DNA of 64,000 nt from Eumeta japonica (taxonomy: Eukaryota > Arthropoda > Insecta > Lepidoptera > Psychidae): the NCBI GenBank assembly GCA_005406025.1, contig BGZK01000003.1, positions 186,001 to 250,000 on the forward strand. Reading direction: 5' to 3'. A model generated the notes under the pieces. That model made no database searches and was not told where the DNA came from. It saw nothing but the letters and a program-made list of their open reading frames with translations. The position numbers were made by a program, and so were the translations under genes. This document shows, one piece after another, positions 21,425 through 32,730 of the stretch (position 1 is its first letter; each line of letters starts with the position of its first letter).

Positions 21425-21830
21425 TTCCCCGGCGCGAGGGGTAATTTCAGGTGAGAGCCGGCGCTCGTCGGCGAGGTTTTTGTGAGGCCGAGATCTGATT
21501 TCCCCTGAGCGGCCGAGGCTTAGATTTTAATGTTCACTCGCGAAATAAATAGCCTCCTCAGGACGGGCCGCCGCGCCATCGCCCCGACGCCGCTTTTAGG
21601 GTTCCGCATCACTATTTCATATTTCAGGAGCGGCGGCCGCTCGGCGGTCGGGAGCGTACCCTCGGAAGGTAGCGGGTTTGATTACAGTTGTGGGCGAACT
21701 GACCCGAATGAGTTTTTAGTTCAAGTCGAATTGAAAACTTTTCATGAGAGAACGATAAGGCATCAGTCACGGACGTTGTCATTGCGATGGTGGAAGAAAA
21801 CGGTCGTTAACAGTTTATGAATTATGTCAC
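21425..21830 (+). promoter_or_regulatory. CpG-rich block with splice-like sites and an open frame
   Basis: A strongly G+C-rich tract containing a donor-like 'ttcag|gtgaga' near 21450 and an acceptor-like 'tttcatatttcag' before 'gagcggcggccg' near 21627. An ATG-started frame (21530-21820, 96 codons) crosses it, giving SGGRSAVGSVPSEGSGFDYS, with no recognised domain. It could be an exon or promoter of an unseen gene or a conserved non-coding element. The sequence alone does not decide. Confidence 0.25.
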
Positions 21831-22649
21831 TATGTTACAACAGACTACGGTCAATGGACCGATTTCAGCCAGCGCGAAGATTGTGTAGGGGGGTTTTAGT
21901 AGGAATAAGAACCTCAAAGATTACGATTTTATAAGGACATGACTGTTTGTCAGTTACCAAGCGTTAAAAAAAGCGTCTCGAGATGAATCAACTTATTTAC
22001 ATTTATGGATTAATACCTTTGAATGTATAGATGGTGAAGGAAAATATGTAAAATAGTTTTATAAGATTTGTTTATCGATATCTTAAATATTAAAATTGTA
22101 CACATAGTTCACTCTTTGTTTTTCCCGTTTTGCTTGACACTGTATTGATCAATTCGTTTTTCCGACAATCTTTTTATGAAACTCCATTCAATGCAGATAA
22201 ATAAAAAGGAATATTGAAAGAAATTTATGAAGTGGAATCCTAAATACGTTTTTTGGATCGTCATCAACATAATGCTGTTTTAACTTTACTACTAGAAAAG
22301 ATTTGGGGAGAAGGTTTGTGGCATACCGATGGATATTGAGACTTTCCTTAATGCGTACTGTTAAGCCAGTTCCAGTAGCTATAACTCTAAAAAACATAAA
22401 TGGTAATATCATAATTAGGGTAGTCATTACAAACAATTTGATATCATAAATGTATAAAAAAAAACCGACCCCCCACCCCTATAGTAGTTTCATATAGTAT
22501 CACAATTGAGGTTTATTTATAATAAGTTTCTGTTTGAAATATTATTTCAATTATTTATCGCGCTTTGCATTGCAAGCATTTGGTGTAGTATTCACATATT
22601 CTAAAAGATCACAACCCACGTTTTCCTATTCAAATTTTATTTTATGAAA

Positions 22650-22740
22650 CGGGCTTATAGAGTTTGTTGCATTAACTGGGAATCGAATGCGGAACTCTCG
22701 CGTTAAACGTTAACTCGCTTGACCGCAAAATTATTTTGCT
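22650..22740 (-). repeat. Possible tRNA-derived SINE fragment
   Basis: On the minus strand 'cgcattcgattcccag' (22677-22692 on plus as its complement) resembles a tRNA B box. The neighbouring 'ctcgcgttaaacgttaactcgcttgacc' on the plus strand fits the degenerate tRNA-like heads of lepidopteran SINEs. No full cloverleaf. Confidence 0.3.
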
Positions 22741-23456
22741 ATCTGTAAACAACGATTGCAGATCAAAATTAAATCTTCTCGTCAGATAGGCAACTGCAAT
22801 AATTTGAAAAATTGTTTAATTATTTGGTTTAATTACATTCGCTCTAGTCGCAACGACTGCCCAATATGACCTGCGGTCCGGAGAGACCGCACCAATAAGC
22901 TGAAGTCGCGCCTTCTCTTCGATTGTAACATAAGTTTCTGCAACGACACGGTCGCAACACAACGTACATCTGGTAAAGACACTCCATTTCCTGCTGTGCG
23001 CTTTGAACGGAATATGTCGGTGCACGTGCATTTGACTCGCACAGCCGGCTGTAGGGTGCAGGAATTTTATAACCTTTGTAAGTAGCGTAGACAGACAAAA
23101 AATAGAACCTGCATTTGTAACATTGATTCACAACAAAATTGCATTATATAGATCAAAAGTGCATCATTTGATTGACAAAAAAAATATCAAATATTGTATT
23201 GGACAGTATTATTTAGAGACTTTTTGAAGTGAAACTTCTTTATCGGCCTATGGGAGACATTTTATAGCAATGTAACGTCTTTCTGTTATGCGCCATCTTT
23301 ATTTCTGGGTAATATTTATCCGTTACGCGCCATATTTATTCAATGTTATTAATGTCATCGTGGCATAAACATAATTGTTACTAAGGCCACCTGTCACATA
23401 TACTTTCTGTCAACACCCTAGATGTATTTACAGTTTGTATATATTACATTTTCCTA

Positions 23457-23692
23457 TTATCTAAGTTGAAACCTTTTCAACCGACATACATGAACTATAT
23501 CTCACATTCTTTCATTGAGTGACTCGGTTTTATATGTAGCGTTCGATAATTTTCCTACAATTCTATATGGCCCTTTATAACATCGCATTAATTGAAAAGT
23601 TTTACCTATCACCCTTCTAGGTACATACACCATTACCAAGTCTCCTACATGAAACTCTGAACATTTCTATTTCTGAAACTCAGTAGTGACGT
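23457..23692 (-). pseudogene. Gypsy-type integrase C-terminal fragment
   Basis: The minus strand encodes EFHVGDLVMVYVPRRVIGKT, then LMRCYKGPYRIVGKLSNATY and IVHVCRLKRFQ before a stop at 23459-23457. The 'GDLV.vY.P', 'L...YKGPY.I...LS...Y' and 'd.VHV.RLK' series is the C-terminal DNA-binding region of Ty3/Gypsy-type integrases, which place retrotransposon cDNA into the genome. In-frame stops near the start and in the middle make it dead. The AT-rich sequence from 23225 to 23456 that follows could be the 3' LTR, but no LTR pair was found. Confidence 0.75.
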
Positions 23693-24069
23693 GAAAAATA
23701 ATATTTCAATTAAGTGATTAGCGAAAAAAATTTTATAAAGTAATTGGCAAAAAGAATAAAAGATATTTATTCTAATTCCAGTGGATTTCTAACAGAAGTA
23801 AGTAATTAAACCTTTTTTTTTTTAATATTACTATAATTCATTTATTGATTATAAAAATGCTTTAAATGAGACGCAGGTATTTGTGAGGATACTACAGAGC
23901 GCGGCTCTGTGGAATAATTACGATGTCTACAAATTGTCTGTCGCGAATTTTCCTGGATTTTTAATGCGTTTTTGCATTTAAATTATGTTTCAATTTTAGC
24001 GAAGTAATGATGAAAGCATGTTGGTCGAAATATTCACAAATGCCCAATAACTTCAATCCATTTACAATG

Positions 24070-24073
<4 letters not shown>

Positions 24074-24114
<41 letters not shown>
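24074..24114. repeat. (TA)n microsatellite
   Basis: About 40 bases of uninterrupted TA ending 'tatatcgatg'. Confidence 0.95.
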
Positions 24115-24119
<5 letters not shown>

Positions 24120-24279
24120 TCTTATTATGTCAATAATACGGTCGACATGTAATGATATGTAAGTTTCGTATACATAAGGAGATATATGTGATCATACACG
24201 CGATGCCATTCTTTGCTGTATTACGCTATTCCAATATCAATTGTATAGAATGCATTTTCCTTCAAGTCAAACGACTCAC

Positions 24280-24412
24280 GTCGAGCACCTCGAGATCGGC
24301 TGAAAGTTCTTTGAACTCAAATGTTACCTGCACGCTACAATGCCGCCGCAAAAGTGTATGTTTTATTTTTGTTCTGTCACAAGAGTTTTGGTAGAACGTA
24401 ACAGCATCAATG
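24280..24412 (-). CDS. Candidate internal coding exon
   Basis: On the minus strand an acceptor (gatgatcttcag) immediately precedes base 24412 and a consensus donor (gac|gtgagt) follows base 24280, bounding 133 bases with an open frame. The exon would read DAVTFYQNSCDRTKIKHTLL, RRHCSVQVTFEFKELSADLE and VLD, ending in phase 0. The frame also stays open upstream to an ATG at 24498 through a hydrophobic run (IDIFLSVNFFLFTIWMIFS) that could be a signal anchor, so an unspliced reading is an alternative. Composition is protein-like but no family is recognised, and no partner exon was identified. Confidence 0.28.
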
Positions 24413-24649
24413 CTGAAGATCATCCAAATAGTGAACAGAAAGAAATTAACTGACAGAAAGATGTCTATTTTAGCGTTTCCTAAGACTAAATATGTCATAA
24501 CATGAACGATCAGAATTGAATATCCATCAATGGTTCTTTTTATGTAATAACCCTTCAGAAAACGAATGTTTTGGTTTGGAGATTTCTTTAATTTTCATGA
24601 GATGCTTTTAATCAGTAATAATATGTTTTAGTGTTTGGTGCACTAAAAT

Positions 24650-24880
24650 AACACCTCCCGTATAATCTATCTTTATCTCTGTCTATATGTTTGTATGTCT
24701 TCATATAATTTGCTGATCGCAAAACCAATTTTTACTAAACTTACTATATCGATAGTGCACACCTTGTTTTAAAATATAAATTTATAGCCTCTGTATCTGT
24801 ACGTCTTATAATTCGATAATGGCATAACCTGTTTTGACAAAATTTGCTACCTGATAGAATTCAGCGTTACGTGAAATTCA
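24650..24880. repeat. Interspersed repeat fragment
   Basis: Includes 'atatgtttgtatgtcttca', 'gcaaaaccaatttttac' and, repeated later, 'tctgtacgtcttataattcg' with 'ggcataacctgttttgac', wording seen in dispersed lepidopteran repeats. Confidence 0.35.
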
Positions 24881-24990
24881 GGTAGGCGAGAGCGAAAGCG
24901 AGAGTGAAAAGGGTTGAAATGTACTTAATGCTATTTAGATCGGTAACGATAATGAGACCGGGATCAGGTTTAGGGCGAGAGTTTTAATAA
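24881..24990. repeat. Degenerate purine-rich repeat
   Basis: Words such as 'gcgagagcgaaagcgagag' and 'gagaccgggatcagg', in the same language as the 6.6, 13.1, 15.0 and 58.4 kb tracts. Confidence 0.5.
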
Positions 24991-25654
24991 AAATTAATAT
25001 GACAATATGTATTGGCATATTAATTTTTAAATATAAAATAATATAAAAAGTCAGTAGATATGGTAATTAATGTATAACTTTCAGAATGTAATTCATACGA
25101 TTGTCCAAACGGTAGTGTTGACAACGAAGTACAATTAGAGAACATTCCAATTACGTTTCATTTGCAACTTTTTTTCGATGTCACTGCAATCTAAACAGTT
25201 AAGTGAGATTTTGAATTAAAATAAGTTTATTATTCAACAAAGAAAATTCACTGCAATCAGATATCTTAATATGACTGTTATGAATTTTCCACAAAGATGA
25301 CCATTACTTATTTAGCTATTTTATTTAATTACTACAGACCAAAAATACGATTTATAAATGTCTGACAAACTCACAAACGATTATATTTATATAATTCTTA
25401 GGCATATCATTTTAATGGTTTATTGGGCATATAAAAATATAATATAGCTTTTAGGGACGCTTTTTCACCACAAATTGTTATTATGTACTACTACATGCAG
25501 GTAAAAATCGGCGCGACGACAGTATTAAATAATCAAAGATTTAATGATTTTAGGGGAAAATACATATTAAAAGGATTTAAAACACTGATTTATTTCTATT
25601 TATAATTTTAAGATTAATAAGATTTTCAATAAAATAAAAGATTAAAATACTTCA

Positions 25655-26325
25655 ATCGGCCATTTTAACTGAAACACCAATCACGACGCATAACGTCACG
25701 CTTAGGTAAACTTCTCTGTGTTTTGTTGTGAATACTACTGATTACGCATTTGGATTGATTTTTTATTAGTTTAAGTGCGATTTATCGACTCTACAACACG
25801 AATTTATAACAATGGAACCAGGCTTTGTTAAGGCAGGCAGCTCAAATTTTTCCAGAATTGATTTATTGATGTCGGGCAATTTACTCGCAACAAATAAATA
25901 ATTTTGCTCGTCTGAGTTTAGAAATGCAAAAACGTCCTTGTAAGCAAATTTTGTATTAGCATTAAATGCAAATACAATCAACTAATCAAACTCGTTTTGA
26001 ACTGGTAGGAGCTTAGTTTATTTTCATTTCGTAGGTTATTTTTAAAATAAATTTTTCATTGTTTATTTTTGAAGTTAGCTCCCTAGCAGCTCCATTTATA
26101 ACCATTTATCTCTTATTATGTACTTGTTTGAGACATGTAACAAACACCTTGTTGGGTGTTGTTATTGATGTGTTTTTACACTGAGATACTGCACACCATT
26201 TATAAATTTTGGAATCCATTTTTATCACACGAAATGTGCAATGTTTTTTACTTTATTTTCTAGCTACGAGTAGACACATTTGTCGTTTACCTAAGTTTGA
26301 CGTCAGACCCGACGCCATGACGTTG
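25655..26325. mobile_element. Small mobile-element remnant with inverted subterminal phrase
   Basis: The phrase 'gtttacctaag..tgacgt' occurs near 26288 and, in reverse complement, near 25695-25712, bracketing about 600 bases. Inside, a plus-strand ATG at 25812 opens MEPGFVKAGSSNFSRIDLLM and stops after 30 codons. After the stop the same frame continues FCSSEFRNAKTSL. This start resembles N termini of arthropod mobile-element proteins that carry SWIM zinc-finger and YqaJ-type nuclease domains, from memory and not verified. No nuclease motif survives here. Confidence 0.35.
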
Positions 26326-26329
26326 CGAG

Positions 26330-27480
26330 CTGTTTTCGTGCGCTATTGAAAAAAATGGCTTTAAGCTTCGTTAAAGTTTAGTTCATTACTAAAATAAGGG
26401 TTTTTTTTTCGTAAATAGTAAATGTGTACCCGCATTACGCAAGAGGTTTACAAAAGCTTTCGTCATGCCTATACATCAATATATAAATTAAAATGTGCGA
26501 CCTGCATCCCTAGCTCAGAAACTCTGAAAATATATATCCATCATACGCCACGTGACTAATAGCATCGCTTGCGCATAAATATTAAACAACGCCCGCATAA
26601 AAATGAAAAACTACATTTTTCAGAGCCCAGTATTTCGGCAAATACGGCGTCGCGTTGGCAGCTGACTGACTAATAGCGCAATGGCCTGAAAGCGAGCTGC
26701 TCCTTAGAGTAAAATTATGTTATTGAAATTTAATAATTGTTAAATTGTTACGTAATATATTCTTTTAAAGAAATACACATTCGAATTTTTTTAGCATTTC
26801 CTCGCAGTGCCGAAATTAACTCATCCAATGATATGACGGTTGAGCGATATTATGAGAAATAACAGCCTGGAATTTGTCTTTTTCTTTAGTATCGAATCAT
26901 TATAAAATTGATTGGATACAATAACAATTAGAATGAATGTATTTATTAATTACAGTTTTCATAAAGTCTCTAAAAGTAATATTTTGCTTAACAAAAACAC
27001 AATGTGAAATATAAACTACAGCTTCTAAATAATCACTTCGAATATATGCTTAACATATATATTCATAGTTTAAAACTTCATCAAAATTTTTTTTACGAAA
27101 TTTCCCCTTTAAAGTTATAATGCTATAATTCTCTCAAATTTTTAAGCAAGTAAAATAATAGAAACTGTATATTTTACAGTCGGAATTGCGACTGCCTACT
27201 ATTGCTGAGTACACAGCGCGAAGAACTATTTTCAGCGTAATTGTTATTCTCTTCTTCCTTATGAATTATTTATGTTGTTTTTCGAGTAATTTCATTGAAG
27301 TGGCTAGATTCTTTTTTCGATCAAATATACCAACTAATTGCAAATATCTACTTACGCATGCATGCACGCACGTACGCACACATATATATGATAGCACAGA
27401 ATACAACAGTTTTGACCTTTCACTCCTACCGAGTGTCCTCTGATGCATTATTTTTGTACAGACAAGAAGAAGAATAAATT
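26330..27480. other. AT-rich DNA without a supported gene
   Basis: Holds a short G+C-richer stretch at 26540-26705 and a short gcatgcacgcacgtacg microsatellite at about 27357-27380. The open frames around 27186-27508 are low-complexity or chance. Confidence 0.5.
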
Positions 27481-27872
27481 TTAATGAGCACCTCCGTCCA
27501 TGGCTCATCAGTTTGAATTTTGCTTTGTTGTTGCAATTGCTCTCACGCTAGCACTGTCTGCCGTCTTCGGCTTTGCTCTACTTCTACCGCTCTGCCGGTC
27601 TTTGGAGGTTATAGCGAGGGAGGTGAAGTGATTGGATGTGGGAAACGATGGATCTCAAAGTGAGAGATGTGAATGTACACGATGTTAAAGTGACAGCCAT
27701 CAAAGGGACATGTTACTAGGGAAAACGAAATACACTGTCGCTTTTCATCTTCAACTTATTGGTGGAGCGTTTCATAGGAACGCTACAACAAATTAGATCT
27801 TATATATAACGTATGTATGGATTAGCAGAGGAGGGGTTTTCTTATCGAAAGTTACTCATGCGCATAATGGCG

Positions 27873-28297
27873 TCAGTGCAGAGCACGACAGAATTGTCGC
27901 CATATATCTTGATGTGTCATGATGGTATACCATGATGAACCCAGACGTGCATCGGATGATGCTAGGATGACAAGCTTGCCATTGCTGATGAAAAAGAGTC
28001 GTTCAAGACGGAACTGTATTCGACGGATAGAGTGGAGCGTTTTTGTTATGATTCCTTTTGCCCAAGAAGACAAAAATGCCAATTTGACAAGGGTGAAAAA
28101 GGGATGTTCATTTTAATATTGGAGATTTAGTGAAGGCATATTCACCCAAAATAGGGAAAAGTTTTAAATTATGCCGACATTATAAAGGGCCTTCGAACAT
28201 TATACAGGAGTTGTCGAATGTGAATTATGAAGTTGAAATATTAAGATGCAGACGGAGACGATATAGAGTTTATGTGAATAAGCAAGAAATAACATGA
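27873..28297 (+). pseudogene. Gypsy/Pao-like integrase C-terminal fragment
   Basis: The plus strand shows an integrase-core remnant, SVQSTTELSPYILMCHDGIP, and, after broken sequence, FNIGDLVKAYSPKIGKSFKL, then CRHYKGPSNIIQELSNVNYE and VEILRCRRRRYRVYVNKQ with a stop at 28295-28297. The order 'fsP..lm.g..P' then 'GDLV.ayspk.gkS.KL...Y.GP..ii..ls...Y' is the end of an LTR-retrotransposon integrase. The sequence between the blocks has lost frame. It differs from the 23.5-kb fragment and points the other way, so it is a separate element. The G+C-richer 28.69-29.11 kb region could hold its LTR, but no terminal pair is visible. Confidence 0.7.
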
Positions 28298-28684
28298 AAA
28301 AAAAAACATTTTTCGAGAAATTTATTTAGTGTTGTTTTAATGTGAAATTTCCTTTTTGATTAGAATAAAATGTAATGCGATTTACAATGTACTATGAAAT
28401 TGTGAAAGAAATTCGAATATCTCAACTTACATTCTATTATTCTTTGATAGTGGGATTTTAAATAAATTATTTTGGTAATTATTATTATATAAAACAAATG
28501 CGGAGTTTTAGTTATCTTATATAAATGTTCATATACAAATATATTACGTCGTAATATTAAAGATGTATGTAAAATATTTTTAACGAAATTATATCTGTAT
28601 AAAGTAATACGGGATGTTTGTTTGTCATGTCTAAGTATATTGTACATACGATTTTTCTTTTATATACTGAAGCAATCTTTGTTT

Positions 28685-29115
28685 TCATGGTGGCGCAACA
28701 AGCTGCCGCGATAAGCTGTCAAACGAGCATGCGACGGCTGCTGTGAGCGATCGACTGTGTGACCGGCCGGATGCGAGGTGTGTGTGAGACGACGCGAATG
28801 AAAGAGGGTACTGTCGTGGTCCTTTAAATTGAAGGGCGTTTAACTGGAAGAATATCTTTGGGCGGTTGTAGGTACTAAGCCGATCTTTAGATTAGCACAG
28901 GCAAATCGTACGATCGTCGAGACGTTCGGGACCATTGAATGGTTATGGAATTGAACTATGGATGCGTGCGAGGCGATAGTGTGTCGCACAAAGGCACGAC
29001 TGTTAGTTAATCACTTTGTGTGTCGGGATGTGGGGCCGCTACATAGCGAGGACGAATTGGACAATAACGTTAAGGCTTCAACGGATTCCCTGAGCATGTT
29101 ACATAGTTCGCAGAA
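28685..29115. other. G+C-richer tract of unknown nature
   Basis: Moderately G+C-rich ('gctgccgcgataagctgtc', 'tgaccggccggatgcgagg'), with no long open frame. It could be LTR sequence of the element ending at 28.3 kb or a host island. Confidence 0.3.
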
Positions 29116-30885
29116 TTGAAAGAATATGTTTGCAGCTGTTAATTTTTCTGGTGGTTTTTAAGAGCACGTAAACCGCAGGCGTAGACTATGCTGCCTGCGC
29201 TAACCCGTATGCAGTAAAATGTTTTAATACGTTGAAACCTTGGTCCAAATCGAAATTGGCGCTATGATACGTCTCCTAGAAGAAATTGCAGCAAAACTTA
29301 AACTGTATCTACTTCAGAAATTATTATTTTCAATTGTAATATTTATTTTTAGAGTACAATAATTATAATAACTTTTTTTTCCTTTTATTCTTTTTTGTTT
29401 TTCTCGGTTTTTCGATAAGAAACGTATTATGTTGTTATGATATTATCGTTAAGTAAAGACAATAAAATATTTAATTTTTATATTAAAATGGGACGGAGCG
29501 TGGCCTACCCAAAAGCAATTCTTAATTAGTGTATCGTACAAATTGTATGGCGTAGAATGTCATTTGAAAAGGTGTGACTTAATAACAATGTGAAGACTGC
29601 TAATTTAATGGGACCAATGATCTTAATAATACAAGCAGCTCAAGTTTTGTGAAAAGTGACCATTTCGTCTAATATTTTACATTTGAAAAACAAAAATTTT
29701 GACTTCAACAGTATTATTAAAATATGTATTATAGGTCAAGTGAAAAATGTTTTCAGTGTAATGTTTGCGAAATAAAATATTTTTCATTTTATGTAGGGGT
29801 TCAATTACTAAGATCTTTAGTCCTTCATATACTCATCTGTACTAAATTTCAGGCGTTAGTTACAGGAAGCCCATAATGCAGATCAAATTCCCATCCTGTC
29901 GTTTAGATGAATACTTTAGGAGGTAACAAGATTTATTAATTCTCCACAGTAAATAATACAGTAGAGCAGCGACACCTACCGAGCCGGTCGGCGGTTGGTT
30001 AATATTAAGTGCCCTACGGAGCGTGAGAACTGTATAACATTCATAGATTATAAGTAATTTTTGAATAATGAGTAAAACAATTTGTCAGTTCGATGTATAA
30101 ATTTTTTCGATACGACTGCTCAACTTATAAAAAAATATAAACTCTTTCATTAAAAAAATGATGTGGATTTTTCAATAAAGTAAAATTTGGCTAAAATTTG
30201 ATTACATTTGTTAGGAAGCTAAAATTGTAAATATTAATTTTGTTTTTTTTAGGTTTTTTTTTTAACGACTTTGGTGTAATTTCTTTCATTACAAATTTAT
30301 TATTATTAACATTGATATTTTCGTATTATTGTCGTAAAAAGATTTCGCTATTTCTATATTTCAGTTTGAAGGGTTCCGAAGTAAAAGCGTTTACATTGGC
30401 TTGTCATCCGCAAGTTGATGAACCGTAACATTACTCAAAGTGCTCTCCGAAGCACGGATAAAAGTCATTTGAGTTAAGTTAAAAAGGTTCAATTTTCTAG
30501 TAGATTGAAAATTTCAAAATTATAAGATGTACTGTAATATTATTTTGATTGGACTTTATTGCTAGGTGCAGATTTAGTTTCGTTTAGTCTGTACGGAGTT
30601 TTGAATGCGGGAGTGCAACTATCAAAACCTTAGACTTTTTTTTTAAAGGGAAGATAAGCTAATATCGCCAGTTTTGTAGGACTAATATATGTTATTATTA
30701 GTCGTGCAAACATTGAAAAAAACCTGTTAAAAAATAATCAACATAAACAATTTCTTGATTTTTCAATTGTCAGTAAACTCTGTTGAAACATATAACTTTT
30801 TGCTTTATATTCTTTCATAGTACCAATTATATATCAAAAATTGAGTGCTGTACGTTCGAAAATAGCTCCATCACATCACAGGCGC
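29116..30885. other. AT-rich DNA without a supported gene
   Basis: Long A/T runs, short chance frames only. A small G+C patch at 29970-30025 (ccgagccggtcggcgg) is the only visible contrast. Confidence 0.5.
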
Positions 30886-31140
30886 ACAAACCCGTTCGAT
30901 CTTCGGGATCCGGATGCCGGCATGAGGGTAATAATTAAAGCGATCCGCCCTACAGCGGGTCAAGACAAGTGGATATTAATCGGCCATCGGGCGCGCGCGC
31001 CGCTCCGCGCGTCGTCGTGCGCCCGAACACTTACCGGATTTCCCCGGCGGCGCGGCCTTCCGCTACCTTGATTGACACCGCGCTACGTGTGTTCGCGCGG
31101 TTACTGAATTTCAGCGAAACGTCAATATCCTGATGGGAGA
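30886..31140. promoter_or_regulatory. CpG-rich island with homeodomain-type ATTA words
   Basis: An abrupt CpG-dense tract (gggcgcgcgcgccgctccgc; ttccccggcggcgcggcc) within AT-rich DNA, with 'gtaataattaaagcgatcc' and 'gatattaatcgg' inside. The frame 30841-31071 crossing it has no recognisable domain. Such islands are typical of developmental enhancers or promoters in insects; function is inferred only. Confidence 0.3.
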
Positions 31141-31839
31141 GCGGAGACGTATGCGGGGAAGGGGATGGATATATGTGTTTTAGTGCTAATGCATCTCGTG
31201 TTGATCCGATTTGAGATTGCGACAGTTTGATGAGGGTAAGAAAAAATGATTAAGGATTAGACGAGGGCGGATCGCTCTCGCACGCCTCCGTAATGAAAAA
31301 TCGTTTTAAACGTTTTTCTGTGTGCATTCACGGTGTAGTGTCACAGTCTAAAGATGTCGCCTTGATATTCTAAAGCGTATTTCGTGTACGAATCGAGTTA
31401 GTGTTTCTTCGTGAACTTCATTGTAGTTTCGAATGATTGTTTGGAAATTTTACGTAACGTAGTAATCCTTTAAAACTGAAGCTGTACAAAAAGATGCCTA
31501 AAGTCAGTTTCTATAAGTTGCATCGATAAAAAGGGATTAAGAATATATGAAATTGAAATAGGGTATAATAAATTTAAAAAACGTAATTTTTCTACAACTT
31601 ACGCCAGCCTGACACATTTTCGATCCGTCTGTTAGCGATAATTAAATATCGTTTTATTTAGGTTCATAATCAGCGAGTCTGGACTTCTATGGTGTCAGCA
31701 ATCTGATGCGGTCGACTAAAAGTTCTATCTAACAGCGTTTAAAAAATATTGTATAGGCGAAATAAATCTTTTTGAATAACAGTGAATGAAATAAAATAAA
31801 ACCTATTTTTTTTGACCGAGCATCAATTAATACCTACCG

Positions 31840-31965
31840 TAACGGATATAAAATTTTGACCATTCGACATGCAATCGCTTGTAAGCAGTTTTAGGCTATC
31901 TATTTTTTTTTTCAATTTTCCGTTTATTTTTGTATCCAATAACGTCCAGGGAAATGGGCGAATAA
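31840..31965 (+). repeat. Second copy of the 'tttgaccattcgaca' repeat
   Basis: 'aaaattttgaccattcgac' and 'gtaagcagttttaggctatc' align with 9.99-10.04 kb ('gaactttgaccattcgacac', 'gtagattgttttagggtat'). Confidence 0.5.
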
Positions 31966-32670
31966 TCGTTATTACTACGAAATTTTAAATCGGTTTAGGT
32001 ATGACTAATTTCTATATTATGTATATCTAGATTTCTATCTACGATCGATTGAAAAATATATAACATCAAGAGATGTAGGAATTTCATTTGGAGGCTTGGG
32101 ATGTGGAACCTTAAAATTGAAAAGACTGATGAATCGGTGTGGTTTGTAGGCTCCGGCGTACACAATTTCGGTTTGTTTGTTTGTCAAACCACGCTCGTGG
32201 TTATTCTGAAAAATGACATCCCAGCAATCCGCGATATCAAATCGCCACGTAGGATTACAGGGCGCGTGAATAACGACTTTATGCGACACCAAAATAGAAA
32301 AAATCTGATTGAGCGATAACTGTTCGATTTTCGTGGGATTAGTGAGACAGTGTTTGGTGTTCGCAACTAGCGTTCAGCGGCGGTTTTGTTAGCGCGGATG
32401 TATTAGATGATACTAAAATTGTCTTTTATTTATTTTAACACGCTTTTATTATTATACGCTTGGGTTGTATCTAACTACGTATGTGTGTATGTAACGGAAT
32501 CTCTGAGCTTAATTTTCACCAATTTCAAGAAGTCTGATTAATTTGAAACTTTGCGTACGTATCAAGGAGCAATGACAATACAATAGTTTGATAAGTTTAT
32601 CCTCTTATCCTGATCAGGATCGCCAGGATCGAATAATTTCGTCATGTATCGTCTGCGTGAGAGCAAGTGT
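31966..32670. other. Unassigned region with a possible dispersed-repeat piece
   Basis: Around 32080-32300 opposed open frames occur, one on each strand (72 and 85 codons). Neither is recognised. 32480-32640 reads like another weak dispersed repeat ('gtatgtaacggaatctctg'). Confidence 0.35.
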
Positions 32671-32730
32671 CTTATTACTTTTATTAAATTCTATTACTGT
32701 TTTGTAATAGAATTTAGTAACAGTAATAAG
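32671..32730. repeat. Hairpin with ~27-bp imperfect stem
   Basis: Arms 32671-32697 and 32704-32730 are reverse complements except for about three positions, with a 6-base loop. AT-rich, so extrusion is possible. No coding or RNA family recognised. Confidence 0.75.

Noticed and set aside
22816..23131. Three overlapping minus-strand frames of 69-95 codons
   Set aside because: Different frames of the same G+C-richer stretch; no domain, no splice pair, and none clearly preferred.
32035..32366. Frames on both strands (60-85 codons)
   Set aside because: No motif or conserved signal; mutual antisense overlap suggests chance or repeat origin.
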